From: Bacteroidetes bacterium OLB10
Lineage (GTDB): Bacteria; Bacteroidota; Bacteroidia; AKYH767-A; OLB10
DNA: 64,000 bases
Assembly (NCBI GenBank): GCA_001567275.1
Contig: LNBX01000048.1
Coordinates: forward strand, 109,235-173,234
Direction of reading: 5' to 3'
Of this stretch, positions 28,346 to 40,200 are shown one piece after another (positions within the stretch are counted from its first letter, which is position 1; each line of letters begins with the position of its first letter). Below the pieces are notes generated by a model that saw only the letters and a list, made by a program, of their open reading frames with translations, searched no databases and was not told the origin of the DNA. The position numbers and the translations under genes are program-made.

Positions 28346-30094
28346 ATGAACAATTTTGTAGTATCTGCACGTAAGTATCGGCCATCAACATTTGACACTG
28401 TTGTAGGTCAGCAACATATAACCACCACCTTAAGAAATGCTATTCGCAGTCATCATCTTGCACAGGCATTTTTGTTTTGCGGACCCCGTGGAGTCGGAAA
28501 AACAACCTGTGCTCGTATTTTGGCAAAAACAATTAACTGCACCAATCTCAGTCCTGAAATTGAAGCTTGTGACCAATGTGAATCATGTCTGTCATTCAAC
28601 AACAATCAATCGCTGAACATTTTTGAACTGGATGCGGCCAGCAACAACTCAGTTGATGATATTCGCTCACTTGTTGAACAGGTACGGTTTGCTCCTCCCA
28701 ACGGAAAATATAAAATCTACATCATTGATGAGGTACACATGTTGTCGCAGGGAGCTTTTAATGCTTTTCTGAAAACACTGGAAGAACCTCCACCCTATGC
28801 AATCTTTATTCTGGCAACAACAGAAAAACATAAAATTATTCCAACCATTCTTTCTCGCTGTCAGATTTTTGATTTCAACCGTATTCAGGTGGATGATATT
28901 TCTAAACACCTTTTATCAATAGCAGAAAAAGAAGGAATAGAAGCCGAGCCTGATGCATTGCATATTATTGCTCAAAAAGCCGAGGGTGCATTGCGTGATG
29001 CTCTTTCAATTTTTGATCAGATGGTAACTTTTTCGGGTAATAAGGTTACCTACAAAGATGTTATCACCAATCTTAATGTGCTCGATTACGAATATTATTT
29101 TCGAATTACCGATCAGATAATTCCCGGAAATATTTCATCTGTTTTGCTCACTTTTAATGAACTGATGAAGTACGGATTTGATGCACATCATTTTATTACA
29201 GGTCTGGCAAGTCACTTCAGAGATTTGCTTGTGTCTAAGGACGAAGCAACAACACAATTGCTTGATGTGACTCCGGGAGTGAGAGAAAAGTACAAACAGC
29301 AGAGTAAGAATATTGAACTCAGCACACTATTAAAACTCATTGACCTTTGCAATGCCTGCGACCTGAGTTATAAAAGTGCACGCAACCAACATTTGCATGT
29401 AGAAATAGCATTGATGAAAATGTGCAGCATCAGCGGCAATCTCATCGTCAACGAAAATGCGGTTTCTGCAAAACCCGTAATTATTGAAAAAACTTCAGGA
29501 GATATTTCTTCAGCATCTCCTTCTGCCAAATTAAGTCAGAGCAGTATTTCACAAGCTAAGCCCGCAGAAAATACTGCTGCTTCACCAGCGTCAGCACCAA
29601 AGAAAACGGATATGGGAACTGCGCAAACACGTTCAACTTTTACACCAAGTCTGTCGAGTTTGTCACAACCTAAACCTACTAAACCAACTAACGAAGAACA
29701 GGAAGAAACGGACGAAAAAAACAGTAAACCGGTAAAAACTGATGAAATTATTTCATGCTGGAAAAAATTTGCTCAGCAATTGGATGACAAGGGAAACACC
29801 AATTTGTCAAAAGCACTTTTAAGACGTGACCCTGAACTTAAGAATGAAACTGAAATACATTTTTTACTCGACAATCAGGTTTTGGAAGATGATTTGAAAG
29901 AAATACGTACTGATTTTCTTTCTTATCTGAAAACAGAGTTACAAAACAGTTATCTGACATTACATACCCAGGTAACAGATGTTCCGCTAACACAAAACAA
30001 ACCATACACTGCCAGAGAGAAATTTCAAAAAATGGCTGAGAAAAACCCTTCTCTTGAAAAACTCCGCCAACAATTTGACCTTAACTTCGACTAA
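28346..30094 (+). CDS. dnaX: DNA polymerase III subunits gamma and tau
   Basis: 582 residues. It contains the P-loop GPRGVGKTTCARIL, a zinc-binding module (CDQCESCLSF), Walker B IIDEVHMLS, the sensor block ATTEKHKIIPTILSRCQ, and the lid region GALRDALSIFDQM. The C-terminal third is a low-complexity linker rich in S, A, K and P, as in tau subunits. The protein is the clamp-loader ATPase of the replicative polymerase. The ATG at 28346 is chosen over the TTG at 28328 because the protein proper begins MNNFVVSARKYRPSTFDTVV and the promoter box overlaps the earlier codons. Confidence 0.96.
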   Translation: MNNFVVSARKYRPSTFDTVVGQQHITTTLRNAIRSHHLAQAFLFCGPRGVGKTTCARILAKTINCTNLSPEIEACDQCESCLSFNNNQSLNIFELDAASNNSVDDIRSLVEQVRFAPPNGKYKIYIIDEVHMLSQGAFNAFLKTLEEPPPYAIFILATTEKHKIIPTILSRCQIFDFNRIQVDDISKHLLSIAEKEGIEAEPDALHIIAQKAEGALRDALSIFDQMVTFSGNKVTYKDVITNLNVLDYEYYFRITDQIIPGNISSVLLTFNELMKYGFDAHHFITGLASHFRDLLVSKDEATTQLLDVTPGVREKYKQQSKNIELSTLLKLIDLCNACDLSYKSARNQHLHVEIALMKMCSISGNLIVNENAVSAKPVIIEKTSGDISSASPSAKLSQSSISQAKPAENTAASPASAPKKTDMGTAQTRSTFTPSLSSLSQPKPTKPTNEEQEETDEKNSKPVKTDEIISCWKKFAQQLDDKGNTNLSKALLRRDPELKNETEIHFLLDNQVLEDDLKEIRTDFLSYLKTELQNSYLTLHTQVTDVPLTQNKPYTAREKFQKMAEKNPSLEKLRQQFDLNFD

Positions 30095-30130
30095 CAACAT
30101 TCAACAATTTTTTAAAATTACACTCAATAA

Positions 30131-31015
30131 ATGATTATTGATCCTTCACAGATAAAGACCAGTGATTTTCACAGCTACATGCTTAGTGCTGTTGCACCAC
30201 GACCAATTGCTTTTGCAAGTACAATAGATGAAAACGGAAATCCGAATTTAAGTCCTTTCAGTTTTTACAATGCTTTCGGCAGTAAACCTCCGATTCTTAT
30301 TTTCAGTCCCGCACGAAGGGTACGCGATAATACCACTAAACACACTTTGGAAAATGTGATAAAAACGAAGGAAGTGGTAATAGGTGCTGTAAGTTATAAC
30401 ATTGTTCAGCAGGCATCGCTTTCAAGCTGCGAATATGCAGAAGGAGTGAATGAATTTATAAAAGCCGGTTTTACACCATTGAAAGCTGAGCGTGTGAAAC
30501 CTTTTTTGATTAAAGAATCTCCTGTAAATTTTGAATGTAAAGTGCGCCATGTAATTGAAACCGGAGATCAGGGAGGTGCAGCCAATCTGATTATCTGCGA
30601 AATTCTGTTGATGCATATAGACGACTCTGTATTGAATGAAGAACAAAAAATAGATCCACATAAAATAGATTTGGTGGCGAGAATGGGATTTGACTACTAC
30701 TGTCGTGCGTCAGGCAATGCTGTATTTACAGTGCCTAAGCCTAACCGCAAATTAGGGGTTGGATTTGATGCTTTACCTGATTTTATCAGAACGAGTGAAG
30801 TGCTTACAGGCAACGACCTTGCAATGTTAGCCAATGAAGAACAAATTCCCGAAGCAGATGCAGTTAAAACATACAACAACTCTGCTGAGCTTTCAAAATT
30901 TAATGCAGCGCTTACATCTGACAAGCAACATGCAATGCTTGCAAGACATCTGGCAGCACGCGAACTGATTCATGCCGGAAAAATTAAAGAGGCCTGGATG
31001 TTACTGCTGGGATAA
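30131..31015 (+). CDS. Flavin reductase family protein (FMN-binding split barrel)
   Basis: 294 residues. The N-terminal ~200 residues form the flavin reductase-like split barrel (SAVAPRPIAFASTIDENG, NLSPFSFYNAFGSKPPIL, GAVSYNIVQQASLSSCEYA). The C-terminal ~90 residues are helical and specific to a larger subgroup. It should bind FMN and reduce it or use it as a cofactor; substrate and partner are unknown. It starts 36 bases after dnaX and may be cotranscribed. Confidence 0.85.
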   Translation: MIIDPSQIKTSDFHSYMLSAVAPRPIAFASTIDENGNPNLSPFSFYNAFGSKPPILIFSPARRVRDNTTKHTLENVIKTKEVVIGAVSYNIVQQASLSSCEYAEGVNEFIKAGFTPLKAERVKPFLIKESPVNFECKVRHVIETGDQGGAANLIICEILLMHIDDSVLNEEQKIDPHKIDLVARMGFDYYCRASGNAVFTVPKPNRKLGVGFDALPDFIRTSEVLTGNDLAMLANEEQIPEADAVKTYNNSAELSKFNAALTSDKQHAMLARHLAARELIHAGKIKEAWMLLLG

Positions 31016-31046
31016 AAAAAATTCCGCACCAATATTGGTGCGGAAT
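31014..31046 (-). terminator. Hairpin terminator of the SprB/PorP/OmpA operon
   Basis: A perfect 26-base palindrome (31021-31046; 13-base arms) followed, on the minus strand, by a T run (complement of A at 31014-31020). It lies 23 bases beyond the stop of the OmpA gene at 31070. Confidence 0.88.
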
Positions 31047-31069
31047 CAATTCTCTCTGTATAATTAATT

Positions 31070-33208
31070 CTATTTGACTTTGAGCACCTTGAACTCTGTT
31101 CTACGGTTTTGCTGATGTTCCGCTTCTGTACAAGGCACAACACGGGTTCCTTCGCATTCGCAATGATTAATCAATTGTGATTCGCCATAACCTTTGTAAA
31201 TCATCCTGGAAGCTTCAATACCTTTTTTAACGAGGTACTCAACAGCTGATTTTGCACGTTTTTGCGAAAGATCCATGTTGTATTTGTAGCTTGCACGACA
31301 ATCGGTGTGAGAACCTAATTCAATTTCCATCTTCGGATATTTTTTCATTATTTCAACCAACTTGTCCAGTTCTTTTGCTGCATCCGGACGAATATTCCAC
31401 TTAGCCAAATCATAATAGATGTTGTCAATTCGGATAACGTCACCCTGACAGAAAAATCCGAAATCAGCTTTTAATACTGTTGATTTTTTCAATCCTACAG
31501 TGGAGCGATCGGCAAAATTATCTGCACAATTTTCTTTGAATGACATTACTTTATAATTTGTTTCCGGTTCAAGATCGAAATGATAATTACCTGCACCGTC
31601 AGTGAGCGTTTCTTTCTCCTCATTTGTACGAAGGTTAATCAATTTTACAGGATGATTAGGTAACGCTGATTTATCTTCTTCTAAATAAACATGTCCTTCG
31701 AGTGCAAATACAGGCACCTGTGACAATGGAATTTTGATGGATTGAGGTTCGTCACTTACATCTTTTATCTCTCCGCTGCCATTCTGATACCCTTCTTTTG
31801 ATGCCATGAAACTATAATTTTGTCCTATAGATAAACAGGCTGTGAACTTTCCTTTATCATCAGTAGTAACATCAGCAAATGAATTTCCTGCTTCTGAAAT
31901 TTTTACGGTTGCATTGGCAATCGGAAGATTAGTTTCTTTGTCGTAAACCAATCCATCTAATGGTACGCAATTCTTGCGGAACATATACAAATCGTCATTC
32001 TCATTTTTTGAATCGCGATTGGATGTCAGATAACCACAACGGTTTTTCTTGTCATATACATAAGAAAAATCATCGTAGGTGGTATTAAGAGGTGCTCCGA
32101 TATTTTCAGGATCAGAAAATACTCCATTCTCAACATGTGACTTGTAAATATCCAAACCACCCAAACCTACACGACCGTTAGAGGCAAAATATAAATTTCC
32201 TTCATGATCTATATAAGGGAATAATTCATTGCCTGAAGTGTTGATTGCGGATCCAAGATTTACAGGTTTATCCCATTCTCCATTAACTTTATTACTCACC
32301 CATAAATCCATTCCTCCTTTTCCACCGGGCATATCACTTGAAAAATAAAGTTTATTGCCGTCAGTTGAAAGGCAAGGATGAGCACATGAATAAGTTTTGT
32401 TATTATATTTAAAATCTTTGAAGTCAGAAAACTTACCATCTACAAATTTTGCAATTTCAATTTTTAAACGAACAATTCTATCCTTATCTCTGACTATTTT
32501 TCCATTCTCTTCGTAGTTGCGTGTAATGTACATTTCACTGCCATCAGCAGAAAATGCCACCGGGCCATCGTTAAACTTAGACTTATCTCCTAACTCCAAC
32601 TGCACCGGTGTGCTTAGTTTATCTTCCTTACCCTGACTGAACCATAATGACAAATAAGGTTTTGATGTCCAGTCCTGATGCTTTGATTTTCCACCTTCAC
32701 GTGAAGATGCAAAAACAATTCCGTCCTTATATGGAGTTGCACACATATCACCGTTGAGAGAATTTATAGTAAGCCTTTTCACAATCCATAAATCTTTGCC
32801 GGAGGAGATATTATTGCTATTAAGTGCATCCAACTGTGCTTTCACTTCTACATCATCCGGTTTTTTATCGAGATATTTTTTCATCTGAGCAGCTGCTTTA
32901 TCTTTCTTGCCAAGGCTTGTCAACACACCTGAATAAAGCAAGTGTTCCTGACTTGTGGCAATGGAATCAGTTGTTACACGCTCATACCATTTTTCAGCTT
33001 CCTTATACTGATTGTTTCTTCGATAACAATCAGCAAGTCTGGCCGCTGTTTCATGATTGTACTTTTTTGAAAGCACTTTTTCATATAATGGAATTGCTTT
33101 GCCAAAACTATATTTGGAATACAACTGATTGGCCAGAACTAAATCGTCCTGCTGTGCAAAAGCAACTGACGAAGCTATCAGAGCTATAATTAATAATATT
33201 GGTTTCAT
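31070..33208 (-). CDS. OmpA-family protein with TPR, PD40 and carboxypeptidase-like domains
   Basis: 712 residues from the ATG at 33208, which gives a signal peptide (ends SVAFAQ). TPR-like helices cover ~20-130, PD40/WD40-like strands ~150-410 (LYFSSDMPGGKGGMDLWVS, LYFASNGRVGLGGLDIYKS), carboxypeptidase-regulatory-like domains ~415-590, and an OmpA C-terminal domain ~600-712 with ELGSHTDCRASYKYNMDLSQ. The architecture matches the PorE-type OmpA proteins linked to type IX secretion. The OmpA domain should bind peptidoglycan. It closes the operon that starts with the SprB-like adhesin. Confidence 0.9.
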   Translation of the reverse strand: MKPILLIIALIASSVAFAQQDDLVLANQLYSKYSFGKAIPLYEKVLSKKYNHETAARLADCYRRNNQYKEAEKWYERVTTDSIATSQEHLLYSGVLTSLGKKDKAAAQMKKYLDKKPDDVEVKAQLDALNSNNISSGKDLWIVKRLTINSLNGDMCATPYKDGIVFASSREGGKSKHQDWTSKPYLSLWFSQGKEDKLSTPVQLELGDKSKFNDGPVAFSADGSEMYITRNYEENGKIVRDKDRIVRLKIEIAKFVDGKFSDFKDFKYNNKTYSCAHPCLSTDGNKLYFSSDMPGGKGGMDLWVSNKVNGEWDKPVNLGSAINTSGNELFPYIDHEGNLYFASNGRVGLGGLDIYKSHVENGVFSDPENIGAPLNTTYDDFSYVYDKKNRCGYLTSNRDSKNENDDLYMFRKNCVPLDGLVYDKETNLPIANATVKISEAGNSFADVTTDDKGKFTACLSIGQNYSFMASKEGYQNGSGEIKDVSDEPQSIKIPLSQVPVFALEGHVYLEEDKSALPNHPVKLINLRTNEEKETLTDGAGNYHFDLEPETNYKVMSFKENCADNFADRSTVGLKKSTVLKADFGFFCQGDVIRIDNIYYDLAKWNIRPDAAKELDKLVEIMKKYPKMEIELGSHTDCRASYKYNMDLSQKRAKSAVEYLVKKGIEASRMIYKGYGESQLINHCECEGTRVVPCTEAEHQQNRRTEFKVLKVK

Positions 33209-33239
33209 AATACGAATTGTCATAATCAGAAATTTTAAG

Positions 33240-34181
33240 TTAGAAGAACCTTGGAGTTAACACACCTGTTTTCTGGAGTGGAAAGTCATATCCCAATGTA
33301 ATTTCATGGGTTCCTGAATTGTATTTATTCAATCGGTTGGTAGTATAGTCATAAGAATAACCCAGACGTAATTGCTTGGTAATATTAATCTGTGCATACA
33401 CTGATGCAGCAGCAGCAGTACGATATGTTAAACCTATCCAGAATACTTCATTGAAATATGCGGCCAATGAAATGTCTGCCTGAATGGTTGCTCCATCTGA
33501 TGCACGAATCATTGTCATTGGCTTAAGTTTAATTTCAGGGCTGACATCAAACACATAACCACCGGTCAGGAAGTAGTGAAAATTACGATGAGAAATTCTG
33601 TTTTTTATATCACCGCCATTAACCGAGTCAATATAGTTCTCTACTAATCTCGGAATAGAAAAACCTGCATAAAAACGTTTGCTGTTATAATAAATACCGA
33701 ATCCGGCATTGGGAACAAGCTTAGTCACATTCTGACTAAACTGAATATCATTTGGATCATGGGTAACTACATCCAAATAGTTTTCACGCAAGTGCATCAG
33801 TCCTGCCTGCAACCCAAATGCAAGTCGTCCGTTTTCGCTGGTTGGAATACGGTATGCATAATTGGTAAATATTCCAACCTTTCTTTCCACACCTATGGAC
33901 TCATTCAGAAACGATAAACCTAAACCAATCTTTTTGTTTTTTACAGGACCATGTATTGAAAGCGTCTGTGTTTTTGGAGCACCTTCCATTCCCACCCATT
34001 GATTACGGTATAATGCCGTTGCTGAAATCACATCACGCGAACCCGCATACGCTGGATTGATAAATGTTTCATTAAACATATATTGTGTAAAAAGTGGATC
34101 GTACTGAGCATTGGCTTTGTTCAGGCTTAGTCCCGAAACAATACAGACTAACGCAATCAGTTTTTTGACATGTGTATTCAT
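33240..34181 (-). CDS. PorP/SprF-family type IX secretion outer-membrane protein
   Basis: 313 residues from the ATG at 34181, which gives the signal peptide MNTHVKKLIALVCIVSGLSL ending KANAQ. The mature start YDPLFTQYMFNETFINPAYAG is the hallmark of the PorP/SprF family, and barrel strands follow (RLGYSYDYTTNRL, HEITLGYDF). Members are outer-membrane barrels needed for secretion or surface attachment of a neighbouring SprB-like cargo, which is the gene immediately upstream here. The operon order SprB-like, SprF-like, OmpA recurs in Bacteroidota. Confidence 0.95.
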   Translation of the reverse strand: MNTHVKKLIALVCIVSGLSLNKANAQYDPLFTQYMFNETFINPAYAGSRDVISATALYRNQWVGMEGAPKTQTLSIHGPVKNKKIGLGLSFLNESIGVERKVGIFTNYAYRIPTSENGRLAFGLQAGLMHLRENYLDVVTHDPNDIQFSQNVTKLVPNAGFGIYYNSKRFYAGFSIPRLVENYIDSVNGGDIKNRISHRNFHYFLTGGYVFDVSPEIKLKPMTMIRASDGATIQADISLAAYFNEVFWIGLTYRTAAAASVYAQINITKQLRLGYSYDYTTNRLNKYNSGTHEITLGYDFPLQKTGVLTPRFF

Positions 34182-34234
34182 TGTTCTTGAATTTTCGTTT
34201 TTAATAAAATCACTTTTTCTCATATCCATCTTCG

Positions 34235-37200
34235 TTATCGTTTAAGCGTGAGGAATCCCTGTAATGGTTTTTTGCCATCATTCAAATCGAGAATATAATA
34301 GTATGTACCATTAGGCAGCTGTTGTCCGAGATAAACTCCTGCAACATTGGATGTACCATCCCAGTTGTTATCGTAATCGCGTTTCTTGTAAACCAGGTTA
34401 CCCCAACGGTTATAGATGTACAGGATATTGCCCGGATATTTACTCAATCCATCAATCACATAAGTATCATTCACTGCATTACCATCCGGAGAGAATCCTG
34501 TTGGAACAAAGAGTGTATCACAGGTTACAGTTACCATCACTTCAGATGTAGCCTCGCAGCCTTCTGCAGAACGAACCGTTACAGTATATTTGGTAGAACT
34601 CTTTGGTACAGCTATTGGATTTGCAATAGTTGAGTCATTCAGACCTTCACCCGGATTCCACAGATACCATAAACCTCCGGTTGCAAACAACTGTGCCTGT
34701 TCACCATCGTTAGGACAGATCATTATATTCGGACTTACTGTAAAGTTTCCAACTGAATTGACTTTTACTTCTATCGGGTTTGACATAAAGTTTCCGCAAC
34801 TGTTAGTCAATGACACGGTGTAAGTTCCTGCTGCAGGCGTAGTAAATGTTGGTGATGTGGCGCCAGTCAATGGCTGTCCGTTCACATACCACTGATAAGA
34901 AGCACCGGGTACTGACATTGCATTCAATGTAACCGTTCCTCCTATACAGAACTCTGTTGGTCCTTCAGCACTCATGTCGAATGTTGAAACATCATTTACT
35001 ATCTGAGTAATTTGTGTAGTACAACCATTGGCATCGGTAACAGTGAGTGAATAAGTTCCTGCCCCAACACCTGTCAGATCCTGATATTGCGAACCGTTGC
35101 TCCATACATACTGATATGGTTGTGTACCGCCATTCACTATTACATCCACATTTGCACCCACACCGGTAAGACAGTTTGCATCATTAGCAGAAGATGTTGC
35201 AGTAAGTGCAGCTGATGGCTCTGTAATTGTAATTGAATGTTGGTCGGTACATCCACCCTGATCGGTTACTGTAAGATTGTAAACCCCGGGTGAAAGGTTG
35301 CTCAATGATGCAGTTGTTGCTCCATTACTCCACAGATAAGAGTAAGCAGGTGTACCTCCCATAGTAGTTACTGTTATGCTTCCATTTGCCAGACCGAAAC
35401 ATGTAACCTGAGAAATATTCAGATTGTTCGACAAACCGGAATCAGGTTGAATAATCTGGAATGTTGTATCCAACACACAATTATAACTGTCGGTAACTGT
35501 CACGGTATAAATTCCGGCTGCCAGATTAGAAATAGTTGCTGTTGTGCTACCATTCGACCATAGATAACTGTAAGGTGGAATACCACCGGTTGCTTTTATT
35601 GATGCATATCCTGTTGCCATATTATAACAGTTGACATCCTGCTGTTGGCCTGTTATTGCAAGTTGTTGAGTAGGTCCGTTGATTGTTAATGTATCATTGA
35701 ATACACAACCTGCACTATCTGTAATCACTACAGTATAGGTACCTGCTCCAATGTTTATCAGATTCTGTGTAGTATCACCATTGCTCCATGCATAAGTATA
35801 AGGAGCTGTACCTCCGGTTGTATTCATTAAAATAGACCCTGAAGTTATGGACTGACAGTTGACATGACTCAGAGTTGCATAAGATACCAACGCGCCTTCA
35901 GGTGAAGGAATATAGGCAGAAGCCTGCGCCACACAGTTATTGGCATCTACAACAAATACAGAGTAAGAACCTCCAGACATGTTCACAAGATTTTGTGTAG
36001 TATCACCATTACTCCAGAAGTATGAATAAGGTTGTGTACCACCTGTAACAGTGAGATTAATTGCACCGGTTGAATCTGCAAAACATCCAACAGGAGTAAT
36101 TGCAACAGCAGGTGATAATGGAGCTAATGGCTGCGTTACTGTTGCCGTCAGGTTAAACATACATCCGTTGGCATCTGTAACTGTTAGTGTATAATTTCCT
36201 GCTGCCACACCTGTGAGATCTTCTGTGCTCATACCGTTACTCCACTGGTAAGTGTATGGCATTGTACCACCTGTTACTGTTACATCAACAGCACCATCGC
36301 TGCCACCGTAACAGAAAACTGCCGATGTCATTACATAACTTGCATTCAATGCTGCTGAAGGTTGAGCAATTTCTACTGAGTCAGTGGCAGTACAACCATT
36401 GGCATCAGTAACAGTAAGCTGATAGATACCTGCAGTGAGTGAATCAATTGTTGTGCCGGTGGCTCCGTTACTCCAGTAATAAGTGTAAGGTGAAGTACCG
36501 CCAGTAACTACTGATGTTGCAGAACCATTGTTTCCACTGAAACAATTAACATTTTGCTGAACAGATAAACTATTTGATAACGCAGCAGCAGGCTGACCAA
36601 CAACGGCACTTACGCTGTAAGTACAACCATTGGCATCGGTAACAAGAACATTATAATTTCCTGCTGCAACATTTTGCTGATCTTCGTTTGTGCTTCCGTT
36701 GCTCCAGTTGTAAGTATAAGGTGAAGTACCTCCGGTAATGGTAATATCAATATTACCGGTCGCATTTCCAAAACAGCCTACACTATCAACAGATGAAACA
36801 CCTCCTGAAATACTGTCCTGAGGTTGAGAAATAGTAACAGACTGTGATGACGAACATCCATTGGCATCGGTAACCAAAACATTATATGTACCTGCTGAAA
36901 GTGCAGATTGATTTTGTGATGATGATCCGTTGCTCCACTGTATTGTATAAGGAGTAGTTCCTCCCTGTATGTCAAGGTTTGCAGTACCTGTTGTACCTCC
37001 ATAACACAATGCCGGACTTGATGATGTTATTGACGTAGCCAGTGCAGCTGATGGCTGAGAGATAGTAATTGTTTGTGTAGCTGAACAACCATTTACGTCA
37101 GTTACTGAAACTGTATAACTTCCTGCTCCTAATCCTGAAATATCTTCGGTAACAGCTCCATTACTCCAATTGTAAGTGTAAGGAGATGTACCGCCATTTA

Positions 37201-40200
37201 CAGTTAAGTCAATGCTTCCTGTGAGATTGCTGTAACATAAAACATTTTGCATTGCAGAAACGGAAGCCGTAAGAGTAGCTGCCGGTTGGGTGATAGTTGC
37301 TGTTTGATTATTATAGCAACCATTGGCATCGGTAACGGTTACTGTATAAGTGCCCGCTGACAGATTTGAAATATCTTCAGTTGTGGCGCCATTACTCCAT
37401 GCAAAAGTATATGGTGCTGTACCTCCTGATGCTGTCAAGTCAATACTTCCTGTTGAGTTGCTGAAACAGTCAACATTTTGTGTAGATTGAATTGAAGTAG
37501 CAAGACTTGATGCCGGCTGACCTACTGTTTCTGCTAAATTATAAGTACATCCGTTGGCATCGGTAATGGTTACAGAATAAGAACCTGTTGCAAGTCCGGA
37601 AATATCTTCGCTTGTTGCACCATTGCTCCAGTTAAACTGATAAGGCATGGTTCCTCCCGTTACTGTAATATCTATTGCGCCATTGCCACCACCGGTACAA
37701 GCTACGTTCTGAGATGATGATACTGTTGCAGCAAGTGAATCAGCGGGCTGGCTTACAGCAAGGCCTGTGATGGATGCTGTACATCCGTTGGCATCAGTAA
37801 TACTTACTGAATAAGTTCCTGCTTCAACGTTCATCAGATTTTGTGATGTTGCACCATTACTCCACAGATATGTGTATGGTGTTGTTCCGCCATTAACATT
37901 GATGAGAATGGCTGCTGTGCTATTGCCATAACAGCTTACATTAGTAATATTATTTACAGAAGTTGAAAGTGATGCTGATGGTTGCGTAATAGTTGCCGAC
38001 TGCACATCGGTACAACCGTTAGCATCAGTAACTGTAACCGTGTAAACTCCTGCTGTTATAGAAGAAATATTCTGAGAAGTGGCTCCATTGCTCCAGTTAT
38101 AGCTGTATGGAGATGTACCTCCGTTTACAGTCAATTGTACGCTTGCATTATTACCACCAAAACAATTTACATTTTGAGTTGATGAAACAGATGCTGACAG
38201 TCCTGCTGATGGCTGAGTGATTACTTCCGATACACTGTAAGTACATCCATTGGCATCAGTAACAGTTACCGAGTAACTTCCTGAACTAAGTCCTGCAATA
38301 TCTTCGGTAGTGGCACCATTACTCCAGTTGAATGAATAAGGTGATGTACCACCACTTACATTTAAGTCAATGGCTCCATTGGCTCCTGCATTACATGATA
38401 CATTGGATGTGGATGCCACACTTGCAAACAATACTGCCGGAGGTTCTGCAACTACAATTGCATTGATAGTTGTTGAACAGTTGTTGGCATCCGTAACAGT
38501 TACTGAATAACTTCCTGCCGATAAGTTTGACAGGTTTTGAGTTACTGCACCATTGCTCCAGTTATAACTGTAAGGTGATGTACCACCACTAACATTCAGG
38601 TTGATGGCACCGGTACTTTGTCCGTAACAGTTTACATTTTGCATTCCTGATACTGAAGCTGCCAATGCTCCTGCAGGTTGCTGAATGGTGATTGCAGATA
38701 AGAATGTGCTGCAATTATTAGCATCCGTAACAGTAACTGAATAAGTTCCTGCAGGAATATTTAAAAGATTTTGTGTTGTAGCTCCATTGCTCCAGTTGAA
38801 GGTGTAAGGTGCAGTACCTGCACTTACAGTTAAGGTTATTGAACCTGTTGTATTTCCAAAACAACTTACATCTTGTGATGAAGCTACCTGTGCATTCAAC
38901 GCTCCGGCAGGCTGACCTACATTGATGCTTGCAGAAGTGTTGATACATCCGTTTGCATCAGTAACTGTAACTACATAATTTCCTGAGGCAATACCATTCA
39001 GGTCTTCAGTAACCGCACCATTGCTCCAGTTAAAACTGTAAGGAGCTGTTCCGCCATTTACAGTTAAGTCTATGCTTCCTGTATTGTTTCCAAAGCATCC
39101 TGCTTCAGTAGTGGTGTTACTTAATGTAATTGCTGCAGCAGGTTGAGATAATGTTACACTTCCTGTTGAAGTTGTACATCCGTTAGCATCAGTTACTGTA
39201 AGAGTGTATGTGCCTGCACCAACTGATGTGAGATTTTGTGTAGAAGCTCCGTTGCTCCAGTTATAAGTATAAGGTGAAGTTCCACCACTTACATTCACTG
39301 AAACAGAACCGGTATTATCACCAAAACAATTTATATTCTGAGAACTAAAGGATGTTTGTAATGCTGCTGCAGGTTGAGAAACCTGAATTGCTGAAGCAGC
39401 AAAAGTACATCCGTTGGCATCGGTAACAGTTACCGAATAGGTTCCCGCTTGGATATTCGTAAGATTTTGTGTTGTAGCTCCGTTGCTCCAGTTATAAGAG
39501 TAAGGTGATGTACCTCCGCTTACATTCAGTGCAACAGAACCTGTATTGTTGTTGTAACAATCTACTGCTGTAGTCTGCGAAGTTGCAGCTAACTGTTCAG
39601 CAGGCTGAGTAAGTATGATTCCATTTAAAGAAAATGTACAGTTGTTGGTGTCGGTAACAACAACACTGTAAGTTCCTGCTCCAACATTGGTCAAATCCTG
39701 TGTTGTGGCACCGTTACTCCAGTTATAAGTAAACGGAGCTGTACCACCTGTAACAGTTACATCAATGCTGCCTGTGCTCTGTGCAAAGCAAAGAATATTC
39801 TGAGATGCTGCAATCGTTGCATTCAATGCACCCGAAGGTTGCGAAATAACGACTGACGACTGACTGATACAACCGTTGGCATCTGTTACCGTAACCGCAT
39901 AATTTCCTGCAGATAAACCGCTCAGATTTTGTGTAGTTGCTCCATTGCTCCAGTTGTAGCTGTAAGGCGCTGTGCCACCTGTTACTGCAAGTTGAACTGA
40001 GCCATTGTTGCCACCATAACATAAGATATCAACAGATGATGAAACTGATGAAGTTAAAGCACCTGCCGGTTGAGAAACAACACCTGTTGCTGTTGCTGTA
40101 CATCCATTGGCATCTGTAATAGAAACATTGTATGTTCCTGCATAAAGTCCTGAAATATTCTGTGTAGTTGCTCCATTGCTCCAGTTGAAGGTATACGGCA

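Noticed and set aside
39762..40119. Short open frames inside the adhesin gene on both strands
   Set aside because: They arise from the repetitive composition of the SprB repeat coding sequence.
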